Below are positions 1 through 5,807 of a DNA stretch of 11,277 nucleotides, one piece after another. The notes beneath the pieces are model-generated. The model was not told the DNA's origin and ran no database searches. It was given only the letters and a program-made list of their open reading frames with translations. Source of the DNA: Clostridiales bacterium (lineage in GTDB: Bacteria > Bacillota_A > Clostridia > Oscillospirales > Oscillospiraceae); NCBI GenBank assembly GCA_019417795.1, contig DXUR01000063.1, forward strand, positions 1-11,277, written 5' to 3'. How positions within the stretch are numbered: position 1 is the first letter of the stretch; each line of letters starts with the position of its first letter. The position numbers were made by a program, and so were the translations under genes.

Positions 1-40
1 CCATTCCTGATCTGCGAAACAACATGAAAAATCATACGGA

Positions 41-71
41 ACAAAAGAGGGCCTCGCTTTCAGCGAGGCCC
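41..71 (-). terminator. Intrinsic terminator after the rluD-like gene
   Basis: A perfect 10-bp GC-rich stem (arms 49-58 and 62-71, 3-nt loop) lies 5 bp past the stop codon of the rluD-like gene. Read on the minus strand it is followed by a T-rich run (TCTTTTGT, 41-48). This is the classic rho-independent layout and marks the end of the lspA-rluD unit. Nothing further can be called in bases 1-40. Confidence 0.85.
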
Positions 72-76
72 CTTGC

Positions 77-991
77 TTATGCCATATTCCGGTATTTTTT
101 CAGCTGCTTTTCAAATTCCTCCGGCAGACCGCAGGTCAGCTCCACCAATTCTCCCGTGCGGGGATGGATAAATTTCAGTCCTACAGCGTGAAGGCACTGT
201 CCCTGCAAACCGGGGACCGGTTTTTTGTTGCCGTATACGGTATCTCCCAAAATCGGATGGCCGATGTAGGCCATGTGCACCCGGATCTGGTGGGTGCGGC
301 CCGTTTCCAGACGGCACTCTACATAATTCACACCGGGATAGCGCTCCAGCACCGTCCAATGGGTCACGGCGTTCCGTCCGCCGGCCACCACAGCCATTTT
401 TTTCCGGTCTGCGGGGCAGCGGCCGATGGGAGCGTTCACCGTCCCGGTATCCTCCCGAAGATTGCCGGTGACGATGCAGCGGTAGGTCCGGGCCAGCGTG
501 TGATCCTGAAGCTGCTCCGCCAGTTTCACATGGGCGAAGTCGTTTTTTGCGGCGATGATGAGACCGGAGGTGTCCCGGTCAATGCGGTGGACGATGCCGG
601 GCCGCAGTTCTCCGTTGATCCCGGAAAGGCTGTCCCCGCAGTGATACAGCAGGGCGTTCACCAGTGTCCCGTCCGGGTGTCCCGGTGCGGGGTGGACTAC
701 CAGGCCCTTCGGTTTGTTCACCACGATGACGTCCTCGTCCTCGTACACCACATTCAGCGGGATATTCTGAGGCACGATGTCCACCGCCTCCGGCTCCGGC
801 AGTTCCACAGACACCGTTTCCCCGCCGGTCAGCCGGGTGTTTTTAGCGAGGGGTTTTCCCGCCGCCGTCACCCGGCCCTCCTCCATCAGCTTTTGAACGG
901 CGGAGCGGGTCAGCTCCGTTTGCTCTGCCAGCCATGCGTCCAGCCGTTTTCCGGCGTCCTCACTGGCCGTTTGCAGGATCAGAGGTTCCAT
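77..991 (-). CDS. rluD: RluD/YlyB-family 23S rRNA pseudouridine synthase
   Basis: Isomerises uridine to pseudouridine in structured RNA, most likely in large-subunit rRNA in the cytoplasm; the exact target cannot be read from sequence. The 304-residue product has an N-terminal S4 RNA-binding domain (about residues 13-62) and a catalytic domain with the family motif HRIDRDTSG at 135-143, where Asp138 is the expected catalytic residue. Downstream ETGRTHQIRVH (229-239) is also typical of RluA/RluC/RluD enzymes. I chose the ATG at 991 because a strong AGGAGG site precedes it and the S4 domain follows directly; the open frame reaches 1132 but that extension lies inside lspA and looks out of family. 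The start overlaps the end of lspA by 32 bp, implying translational coupling. The lspA-ylyB pairing is standard in Firmicutes. Family is certain; the symbol rluD is by similarity only. Confidence 0.93.
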   Translation of the reverse strand: MEPLILQTASEDAGKRLDAWLAEQTELTRSAVQKLMEEGRVTAAGKPLAKNTRLTGGETVSVELPEPEAVDIVPQNIPLNVVYEDEDVIVVNKPKGLVVHPAPGHPDGTLVNALLYHCGDSLSGINGELRPGIVHRIDRDTSGLIIAAKNDFAHVKLAEQLQDHTLARTYRCIVTGNLREDTGTVNAPIGRCPADRKKMAVVAGGRNAVTHWTVLERYPGVNYVECRLETGRTHQIRVHMAYIGHPILGDTVYGNKKPVPGLQGQCLHAVGLKFIHPRTGELVELTCGLPEEFEKQLKKYRNMA

Positions 992-1463
992 CCGTTTTCC
1001 TCCTGTCATGCTTTTCGTAGAGTAACACGTAGTAGATCGCGCCCAGAATAGCCCCGGACACGATGCACACATCCGCCACGTTGAACGTAGGATAGCTGGG
1101 CCAGAATTGGAAGTGGAGCATATCCACCACATAGCCCAGCCGCAGTCGGTCGATGATATTGCCGATGCCGCCGGAGAGGATCAGGCAGCAGGCGCAGATC
1201 CCCAGCGGGTGCCGGACGATCTTCCGGGCCAGCACCCACAGTACCACCGCCAAAATGACGCCGGTGACACCCAGCAGCAGCCACTTCTGCCCGGCAAAGC
1301 TGGACCACGCCGCGCCGTAGTTGTGGACCCGCATCAGTTCCAGAAATCCCGGAAACAAAGAAGTGGTCTCCCCCATCTGCAAATGGCCCACGACCCAGGC
1401 CTTGACCCACTGATCGGCGCCCAGCAGCGCCGCCCCCAGCAGGCCGAAAATCACATAGTACAT
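960..1463 (-). CDS. lspA: Lipoprotein signal peptidase (signal peptidase II)
   Basis: Aspartyl protease of the cytoplasmic membrane that removes signal peptides from diacylglyceryl-modified prolipoproteins. The 167-residue protein has about four hydrophobic helices (near 4-22, 61-79, 87-101, 133-149). Family motifs visible in order are DQWVK at 17-21, HNYGAAW at 47-53, GNIIDR at 101-106, VVDM with Asp114, and FNVAD with Asp131. Asp114 and Asp131 fit the catalytic dyad by order and spacing. The start at 1463 follows AAAGGAG; the open frame extends 29 codons further upstream, but that part is not lspA-like and covers the promoter region. The Shine-Dalgarno site is within a small possible hairpin (CCTTT/AAAGG, 1471-1484, GCAA loop), so initiation could be structure-sensitive; that is inference. 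First gene of a two-gene unit with the rluD-like gene. Confidence 0.95.
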   Translation of the reverse strand: MYYVIFGLLGAALLGADQWVKAWVVGHLQMGETTSLFPGFLELMRVHNYGAAWSSFAGQKWLLLGVTGVILAVVLWVLARKIVRHPLGICACCLILSGGIGNIIDRLRLGYVVDMLHFQFWPSYPTFNVADVCIVSGAILGAIYYVLLYEKHDRRKTDGTSDPANGQ

Positions 1464-1521
1464 AAACGCTCCTTTTTGCAAAGGCTTTTCCAAGCCCGTC
1501 TCGGTTTCAGAAATTGCTACC

Positions 1522-1550
1522 AGTATACACGAAGTCCGCCTAAAATGCAA
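1522..1550 (-). promoter_or_regulatory. Candidate sigma-A promoter for lspA-rluD
   Basis: On the minus strand a TTGCAT hexamer (1545-1550) and a TATACT hexamer (1522-1527) are separated by exactly 17 bp. The -10 matches the consensus at 5 of 6 positions; the -35 only at TTG. The predicted start near 1515 would give a leader of about 50 nt before lspA. The -35 hexamer directly abuts the palindromic repeat at 1549-1580, so the repeat lies exactly at the upstream edge of the promoter. Assignment is by pattern only. Confidence 0.6.
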
Positions 1551-1580
1551 CGCCGGGGGAGCTATGCTCCTCCGGCGTGT
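1549..1580. repeat. 32-bp direct repeat, copy A2, itself a palindrome
   Basis: This segment is identical at 31 of 32 positions to 1962-1993; the only difference is T at 1571 versus C at 1984. The core (1550-1578) is a 13-bp inverted repeat around a 3-nt loop with arms rich in C and G. The single change leaves a G-T wobble on the plus strand or an A-C mismatch on the minus strand. It lies immediately upstream of the lspA promoter and forms one border of the composite spacer block. It could act as a terminator stem or a mobile-unit end; neither is shown. Confidence 0.8.
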
Positions 1581-1763
1581 GAAACTATCGATAAAGTGGT
1601 AGATCCTCCGTGACGGTAAGGTAGGGCAGCCGTTAGCGGCTCTGCCGCTTTACGGATGCTGCATACCCCTTGCGGGTAAAGGGTGTGTGCGGGACTACGC
1701 CCGCAGGCGTGTTTCGGAGCGCAACCGCCGAAGGCGGCTCTTGGCGCGTAGATAACCCAAGAA
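1581..1763 (-). other. Structured non-coding spacer next to the dispersed element
   Basis: No gene is supported here. The stretch holds several hairpins when read on the minus strand: a CCGCC/GGCGG stem closed by a CTTCGG-type tetraloop (1725-1737), a GCGGG/CCCGC stem around 1689-1704, and a longer imperfect stem around 1627-1648 that includes AGCCG/CGGCT. An open frame on the minus strand crosses it (1562-1957), but it has no ribosome binding site, no recognisable domain, and runs through all the neighbouring palindromes, so it looks fortuitous. The stretch may be the tail of the element at 1764-1877 or a separate piece of the block bounded by the 32-bp repeats. Confidence 0.45.
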
Positions 1764-1877
1764 GGGATACACCGTCGGCTCAAGCCAAACAGCGGATACT
1801 GCATATCCGCTGATTGGGAGCCTTCCTCGAAACAGGCTTGCTTCATCCGCCACTGGCGGCGCTTCGCCTGTTTCCCC
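1764..1877 (-). repeat. Dispersed structured element, copy 1 (ftsH-lspA spacer)
   Basis: Read on the minus strand from 1877 it begins GGGGAAAC and ends GACGGTGTATCC. It matches the copy at 7341-7457 at 48 of 54 positions in the first block and 12 of 12 in the last. Helices visible: P1 AAACAGGC/GCCTGTTT (1866-1873 with 1830-1837, 8 bp); P2 CCGCC-loop-GGCGG (1847-1859); P3 GGCTC/GAGCC (1818-1822 with 1777-1781); P4 a 9-bp stem with 5-nt loop (1790-1812). P4 has no sequence relation to P4 of the other copy, and P3 differs but still pairs. It lies between ftsH and lspA in the same direction as those genes. No coding function is supported. I do not know a named family for it. Confidence 0.75.
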
Positions 1878-1894
1878 GCACCATTGAAATCAAA

Positions 1895-1927
1895 TATTTT
1901 CAGAACTTTAACAAAGTTCTGAAAATA
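1895..1927. repeat. AT-rich 15-bp inverted repeat
   Basis: Arms 1895-1909 and 1913-1927 are perfectly complementary around a 3-nt loop. The stem is AT-rich, beginning TATTTTCAG. It is the third palindrome after the ftsH stop and could contribute to stopping ftsH transcription, with a T-containing stretch (ATATTTGATTT) following on the minus strand. It is not a textbook terminator because the stem lacks a GC clamp. Confidence 0.6.
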
Positions 1928-1931
1928 AGAG

Positions 1932-1961
1932 CAGCGTGGCGAAAATATTTTCGCCACGCTG
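1932..1961 (-). terminator. Perfect 30-bp palindrome, probable ftsH terminator
   Basis: The segment is its own reverse complement over 30 bp: outer GC-rich ends (CAGCGTGGCG) and an AT-rich centre (AAAATATTTT). As RNA it would fold into a long stem with a small loop. On the minus strand it is followed by CTCTTATTTTC, a moderately T-rich run. It lies about 35 bp past the ftsH stop, so it is the most plausible end of the ftsH transcript. It could instead be a protein-binding palindrome. Confidence 0.5.
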
Positions 1962-1993
1962 AACGCCGGGGGAGCTATGCTCCCCCGGCGTGT
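1962..1993. repeat. 32-bp direct repeat, copy A1, itself a palindrome
   Basis: This is the partner of 1549-1580 (31 of 32 identical, same orientation, 413 bp apart). The core (1963-1991) is a perfect 13-bp inverted repeat with a 3-nt loop. It begins 3 bp beyond the ftsH stop codon (1997-1999), so it would fold immediately after translation ends. On its own it lacks a T-tract on the minus strand. With copy A2 it brackets 381 bp of structured spacer. Confidence 0.8.
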
Positions 1994-1996
1994 ACT

Positions 1997-3868
1997 TTAG
2001 TCTTGATCCTCGGCGTCCGCAGCCGGAACGTTCTCCGGCTGTTCATGGGTTTTCTCCCCGAACACCGTCAGGAAGGCGTCCCGCTCCATGGTCTCGTGCT
2101 CCAGCAGGTACTGGGCCACCTGCTCCAGCTTATCTCGCTGCGCTTCCAGAATATCCTGGCAGCGGCGGTAGGCGCCGTCCACCAGATCCTTGACCTCCTG
2201 ATCGATCTGGGCGGCCACAGCCTCGGAATAGCCCCGGCTGTGCCCCATGGTACGGCCAATGAACACCTCGTCATTGCCGCTGTCAAAGGACACGGTTCCC
2301 AGCCGCTCGCTCATGCCGTACACCGTCACCATCTTCCGGGCGATGGCGGTGGCACGCTGGATGTCGTTGCTGGCGCCGGTGGAAATATCGTTGAGACAAA
2401 GCTTTTCAGCCACACGGCCGCCCAGCAGACCCACGATCTGATCCTCCATGTAGTGCTTGGAAAGGTAAGAGCGGTCCTCCTCCGGCAGGGAAATGGTCAT
2501 ACCGCCGGCCATACCTCTGGGGACAATAGTGATCTGGCTCACCGGGTCTTGTCCCGGCAGCATGTGCATGACCACCGCATGGCCCGCCTCGTGATAGGCT
2601 GTCAGTTCCCGCTCGTGCTGGGGGATCACCCGGCTCTTTTTCTCCGGACCGGCGATGACCTTGATCTCCGCATCCTTCAGATCCTGCATGGTGATGAAAT
2701 GCTGATCCTTCCGGGCTGCCAACAGTGCGCCCTCGTTGATGAGGTTTTCCAGATCCGCGCCGGTGAAGCCCGCAGTGCCTTGAGCCAGCTTACGGAGGCT
2801 CACGTCCTCCGCAAGGGGTTTCCCCTTGGCGTGGACCTTCAGGATCTCCTCCCGGCCCTTGATATCCGGCAGGCCTACATACACCTGCCGGTCAAACCGT
2901 CCGGGCCGCAGCAATGCGGGGTCCAGCACGTCCGCCCGGTTGGTGGCGGCCAGGACCACCACGCCCTCGTTGGCGGCAAAGCCGTCCATCTCTACCAAAA
3001 GCTGGTTCAACGTCTGCTCACGTTCGTCATGACCGCCGCCCAGACCGGTGCCGCGCTGGCGGCCCACGGCGTCGATCTCGTCAATGAACACAATGGCGGG
3101 GGACTGCTTTTTCGCCTGCTCAAACAGGTCCCGGACACGGCTGGCGCCTACGCCCACATACAGTTCCACAAAGTCGGAACCGGAAATGGACAGGAAGCCC
3201 ACGCCGGCCTCGCCGGCCACCGCCTTGGCAAGCAGCGTCTTGCCGGTGCCCGGAGGGCCCACCAGCAGCACGCCCTTGGGGATCCGGGCACCCAGATCGA
3301 TATACTTCTTTGGATTTTTTAGGAACTCCACGATCTCCCGGAGCTCCTCCTTTTCCTCGTCGGCTCCCGCCACATCGGCAAAGGTGACCTGCTTATCCTT
3401 TTCGCTGAGACCACGGATCTGTGCGGAGCCAAACTTTGCCATCCGGTCCGGCCCCATGCCTCCCTGTGCCCGGACGCTCATGAGGTACCACATACCGCCG
3501 AACATCAGCGCCATCATCAGATAGGGGAGCATGATCCCCAGCCAGTCAGTCCCCTCCGGAGGGGGATAGCTGTAAGATTTGATGATCCCTGCTGCTTTCT
3601 GCTCCTTTACCAGATCGTTGAGATCGCTGTAAAAGAGGGTATAGTCATGGATCCGGCAGCGGACCGGCTGGTCGCTGCCCTTGACCTGCAGCATCAGCGT
3701 GCTGGAATCCGTAAAGCGGAAGGCCTCCACCTTCTGCTGCTCAAAAAGCTGCACCATCTCATCATAGGTCATCTCATCCCGCTGATTGAGCTGGGTCAGC
3801 CAGCTGACACATAAAATCACGATCAGCATCAGCGGCAGAATGCTGACGCCGGGTCTTCTTTTTACCAT
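1997..3868 (-). CDS. ftsH: ATP-dependent zinc metalloprotease FtsH
   Basis: Membrane-anchored AAA+ protease that extracts and degrades unassembled or damaged membrane proteins and some regulators. The 623-residue product shows TM1 (about 8-26), an extracytoplasmic domain (about 30-105), TM2 (about 109-131), Walker A GPPGTGKT at 204-211, Walker B FIDEID at 261-266, the second region of homology with RPGRFDR (321-327), and the zinc motif HEAGH at 426-430. Asp502 in STGASND fits the third zinc ligand. Length and domain order are normal; the acidic tail ends AEDQD. The ATG at 3868 follows a G-rich Shine-Dalgarno. It is last in the dnaB-tilS-hpt-ftsH cluster, 84 bp after hpt. In Bacillus subtilis tilS and hprT also precede ftsH and their products have been reported to influence ftsH expression; whether this holds here is unknown. 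Confidence 0.98.
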   Translation of the reverse strand: MVKRRPGVSILPLMLIVILCVSWLTQLNQRDEMTYDEMVQLFEQQKVEAFRFTDSSTLMLQVKGSDQPVRCRIHDYTLFYSDLNDLVKEQKAAGIIKSYSYPPPEGTDWLGIMLPYLMMALMFGGMWYLMSVRAQGGMGPDRMAKFGSAQIRGLSEKDKQVTFADVAGADEEKEELREIVEFLKNPKKYIDLGARIPKGVLLVGPPGTGKTLLAKAVAGEAGVGFLSISGSDFVELYVGVGASRVRDLFEQAKKQSPAIVFIDEIDAVGRQRGTGLGGGHDEREQTLNQLLVEMDGFAANEGVVVLAATNRADVLDPALLRPGRFDRQVYVGLPDIKGREEILKVHAKGKPLAEDVSLRKLAQGTAGFTGADLENLINEGALLAARKDQHFITMQDLKDAEIKVIAGPEKKSRVIPQHERELTAYHEAGHAVVMHMLPGQDPVSQITIVPRGMAGGMTISLPEEDRSYLSKHYMEDQIVGLLGGRVAEKLCLNDISTGASNDIQRATAIARKMVTVYGMSERLGTVSFDSGNDEVFIGRTMGHSRGYSEAVAAQIDQEVKDLVDGAYRRCQDILEAQRDKLEQVAQYLLEHETMERDAFLTVFGEKTHEQPENVPAADAEDQD

Positions 3869-3870
3869 AC

Positions 3871-3887
3871 GGGGGATCCCCCCTTTC
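3871..3887 (-). promoter_or_regulatory. ftsH ribosome binding site inside a self-complementary run
   Basis: On the minus strand the segment reads AAAGGGGGGATCCCCC, ending 2 bases before the ftsH ATG. The G-run serves as the Shine-Dalgarno site, yet the adjoining C-run can pair with it (about 4 bp around a 4-nt loop, or between two transcripts). This could lower or modulate ftsH initiation. The pairing is seen in sequence; an effect is inference. Confidence 0.4.
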
Positions 3888-3952
3888 TGTATTATCGCCG
3901 CATACAGGCGGCTGCGACGGTTCCCGCACCTGCCGGGAATCGCCGGTCATGC

Positions 3953-4507
3953 TCAGGTGTTTTCGTAAACGGCGGGCTTCAGCACACCGATGTAAGGCAG
4001 ATTCCGGTAAAGCTGGGCATAATCCAGACCGTAGCCCACCACGAATTCGTCCGGCACCACAAAGCCGGACAGATCCGCTTCCACCGCCTTTTCCCGGCGG
4101 GAGGGCTTATCCAGCAGCGTCACGATAGAGATGCTCTTGGCACCCTTTGCCATCAGGTAGCTTTTCAGGAAGGCCAGAGTATTGCCGGAGTCCAGAATAT
4201 CCTCCACAATGACGATCTCCCGGCCCGTGATGTCCTGCTGGAGATCATGGGTGATCTGCACCCGGCCGCTGGACACGGTGCCGTTCTGGTAAGAGCTGAC
4301 AGCGATGAACTCCACGTCGCACATCAGCTGGGAAGCCCGCATCAAATCAGCCATGAAAATGAAGGAGCCCTTCAGCACCCCCAGAAACAAGGGGCGGTGT
4401 CCCTCATACCGCTTGTACAGCGCTTCACCCAACTCCGCGATTCGGGTCTTCAGCTCCTCTTCCGTTACCAGAACCTTGAGAATGTCTTTCTCCATCTCAC
4501 TATTCAT
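3953..4507 (-). CDS. hpt: Hypoxanthine phosphoribosyltransferase
   Basis: Purine salvage enzyme that joins hypoxanthine (usually also guanine) to PRPP, giving IMP or GMP, in the cytoplasm. At 184 residues it has the usual length. Visible motifs are VLKGSFIFMADL at 44-55, the flexible-loop region starting SSYQNGT at 71, the PRPP-binding motif VEDILDSGNT at 101-110, DKPSRR at 133-138 and the base-binding end with VVGYGLDY at 156-163. The ATG at 4507 follows GAGGAG at good spacing. It overlaps the end of tilS by 8 bp, so the two are probably co-translated. The neighbourhood (tilS before, ftsH after) is the conserved Firmicutes arrangement, which supports hpt over xpt or pyrR. Confidence 0.96.
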   Translation of the reverse strand: MNSEMEKDILKVLVTEEELKTRIAELGEALYKRYEGHRPLFLGVLKGSFIFMADLMRASQLMCDVEFIAVSSYQNGTVSSGRVQITHDLQQDITGREIVIVEDILDSGNTLAFLKSYLMAKGAKSISIVTLLDKPSRREKAVEADLSGFVVPDEFVVGYGLDYAQLYRNLPYIGVLKPAVYENT

Positions 4508-5807
4508 TGTTGTTCTCCTCTGTCACTTTTAAAAATATCACCCGCACCGCCCGCTCATATCGGTCCGGTGCGAAATTTTCCTGGATAGGCAGCCCCGGCA
4601 CCGCCGCCGCGATGCCGTTCACCCGCAGGACCGGAAGCCGGTCCCGCTCCTGTGGGGAAATTCCCCGTTCTCCGCACAGGCGCTTGACAGTGCGGCCGTT
4701 CAGTCGGTCCTTGGAGTCCCAGGCCGTCACAGTCAGGTCGGCGGTCTCCGAGATGGAAATGAGAACACCCTCACCGGCCGACTCTGCCAGACTAACCTGC
4801 CACTGACCGAATGTGACGGTCTCTCCCACGGAAACAGCCTGCACCGCCGGCGCAGACGCCGCCTTGAAAAAGCGCAGCGCCGCCGGCTCCCGGAGGACCG
4901 TGACGCCGTAGGGCAAGGAAAGCTGGCCCCGGTCCAACGTCAAAACCGCCCGGATATGAGCGGCGGTCAAGTCCTTTTCATGGCCTGCCACCGCCGCCAG
5001 CACCGCCAGCACCAGCCGTCCCCGCAGGGCCTCCGGCGCGTCTTGCAGCATGGCAAGAGGAACTGTCCCGGAAACGTTTGGGGGCACGGCGCATTGGGCC
5101 AGCAGTTTTCGACACGCAGCGTCCAGAGCCGCTTCATCCGCCGCCAGCAGCGATGCCGTGCGGCTCATGTTCTCCACAACTCTGGGATTCAGCTTCTTCA
5201 AAACCGGGAGCACCTGATGGCGCAGCATGTTCCGGGCGGCATCGTCCGTCCCATTGGTGGAATCCTCCACAAAAGGGATGCGGTGTTCTGCGGCGTAGGC
5301 CGCCAGCTCCGCCCGGGTCACACTCAGCAGCGGACGCAGGATACAGTCCCGCTTTTCCGGAATGCCAGTCAGCCCTTTCAGGCCCGTGCCCCGCAGCAGA
5401 TTTAACAGCATGGTCTCTGCGCTGTCATCGGCGTGGTGGGCGGTCAGAATGCAGCCAAAGCCCTCCCGCCGCCGGGTCTCCTCCAAAAATTTATAGCGCA
5501 GCTGCCGGGCGGCTTCCTCAACGGTGCGCCCGGTTTTCTCCGCAAAGGCCCGGACATCGCCCCGGCCCGCGAAAAAAGGAATTTCACGGGCGGCGCACCA
5601 GTCCCGGACGAAGGCCTCGTCCCGGTCCGCCTCCGCCCCCCGGAGCTGGTGATTGAAATGGGCAGCGGCTACCCGCCGTCCCTGCTTCTGCCCCTGCCGG
5701 ACCGTCATTTCCAGCAGGCACATGGAGTCCAGTCCGCCGGACACGGCGCACAGTGCGCCGCCCTCCGGCAGCTCCACCGCCGTCAGAGAATCAGTCATCC
5801 TCATCAT
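4500..5807 (-). CDS. tilS: tRNA(Ile)-lysidine synthetase
   Basis: Modifies C34 of the CAU-anticodon isoleucine tRNA with lysine and ATP, switching it to read AUA; normally essential. From the ATG at 5807 the product has 435 residues. It carries the PP-loop SGGLDS at 23-28, then TAHHADDSAETMLLNLLRGT and a PFVEDSTNGTDDAARNMLR stretch typical of TilS. A C-terminal substrate-binding region follows, with RTVKRLCGERGISPQERDRLP resembling the TilS_C domain. The start is uncertain: ATGs at 5807, 5804 and 5798 are in frame, none has a well-spaced Shine-Dalgarno, and a TTG at 5828 extends the frame. The 5798 start would overlap the dnaB stop as ATGACTGA; all options imply coupling to dnaB. The C-terminus overlaps hpt by 8 bp. 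Confidence 0.94.
   Translation of the reverse strand: MMRMTDSLTAVELPEGGALCAVSGGLDSMCLLEMTVRQGQKQGRRVAAAHFNHQLRGAEADRDEAFVRDWCAAREIPFFAGRGDVRAFAEKTGRTVEEAARQLRYKFLEETRRREGFGCILTAHHADDSAETMLLNLLRGTGLKGLTGIPEKRDCILRPLLSVTRAELAAYAAEHRIPFVEDSTNGTDDAARNMLRHQVLPVLKKLNPRVVENMSRTASLLAADEAALDAACRKLLAQCAVPPNVSGTVPLAMLQDAPEALRGRLVLAVLAAVAGHEKDLTAAHIRAVLTLDRGQLSLPYGVTVLREPAALRFFKAASAPAVQAVSVGETVTFGQWQVSLAESAGEGVLISISETADLTVTAWDSKDRLNGRTVKRLCGERGISPQERDRLPVLRVNGIAAAVPGLPIQENFAPDRYERAVRVIFLKVTEENNNE

Noticed and set aside
992..1132. 47-residue N-terminal extension of the rluD-like frame
   Set aside because: It is antigenic to neither family nor start signals: it overlaps lspA out of frame, while AGGAGG sits directly before the ATG at 991 and the S4 domain begins there.
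1562..1957. 131-codon minus-strand open frame in the ftsH-lspA spacer, sharing an RRQWR-x-KQ-x-CFE peptide with a plus-strand frame ending at 7422
   Set aside because: The shared peptide is explained by the nucleotide-level repeat. There is no ribosome binding site, no domain, the frame crosses every palindrome, and base changes follow pairing rather than codon position.
1549..1993. CRISPR-like pair of 32-bp repeats
   Set aside because: Only two copies, separated by 381 bp, with a spacer full of hairpins and no cas genes.
1814..3322. 502-codon plus-strand open frame
   Set aside because: It lies opposite ftsH, whose domains and catalytic motifs are complete; the plus-strand translation has no recognisable domain and is a GC-rich antisense shadow.
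3888..3952. Private ftsH promoter in the hpt-ftsH gap
   Set aside because: TAATAC is a possible -10, but no acceptable -35 is at proper distance; transcription from upstream genes is the simpler reading.
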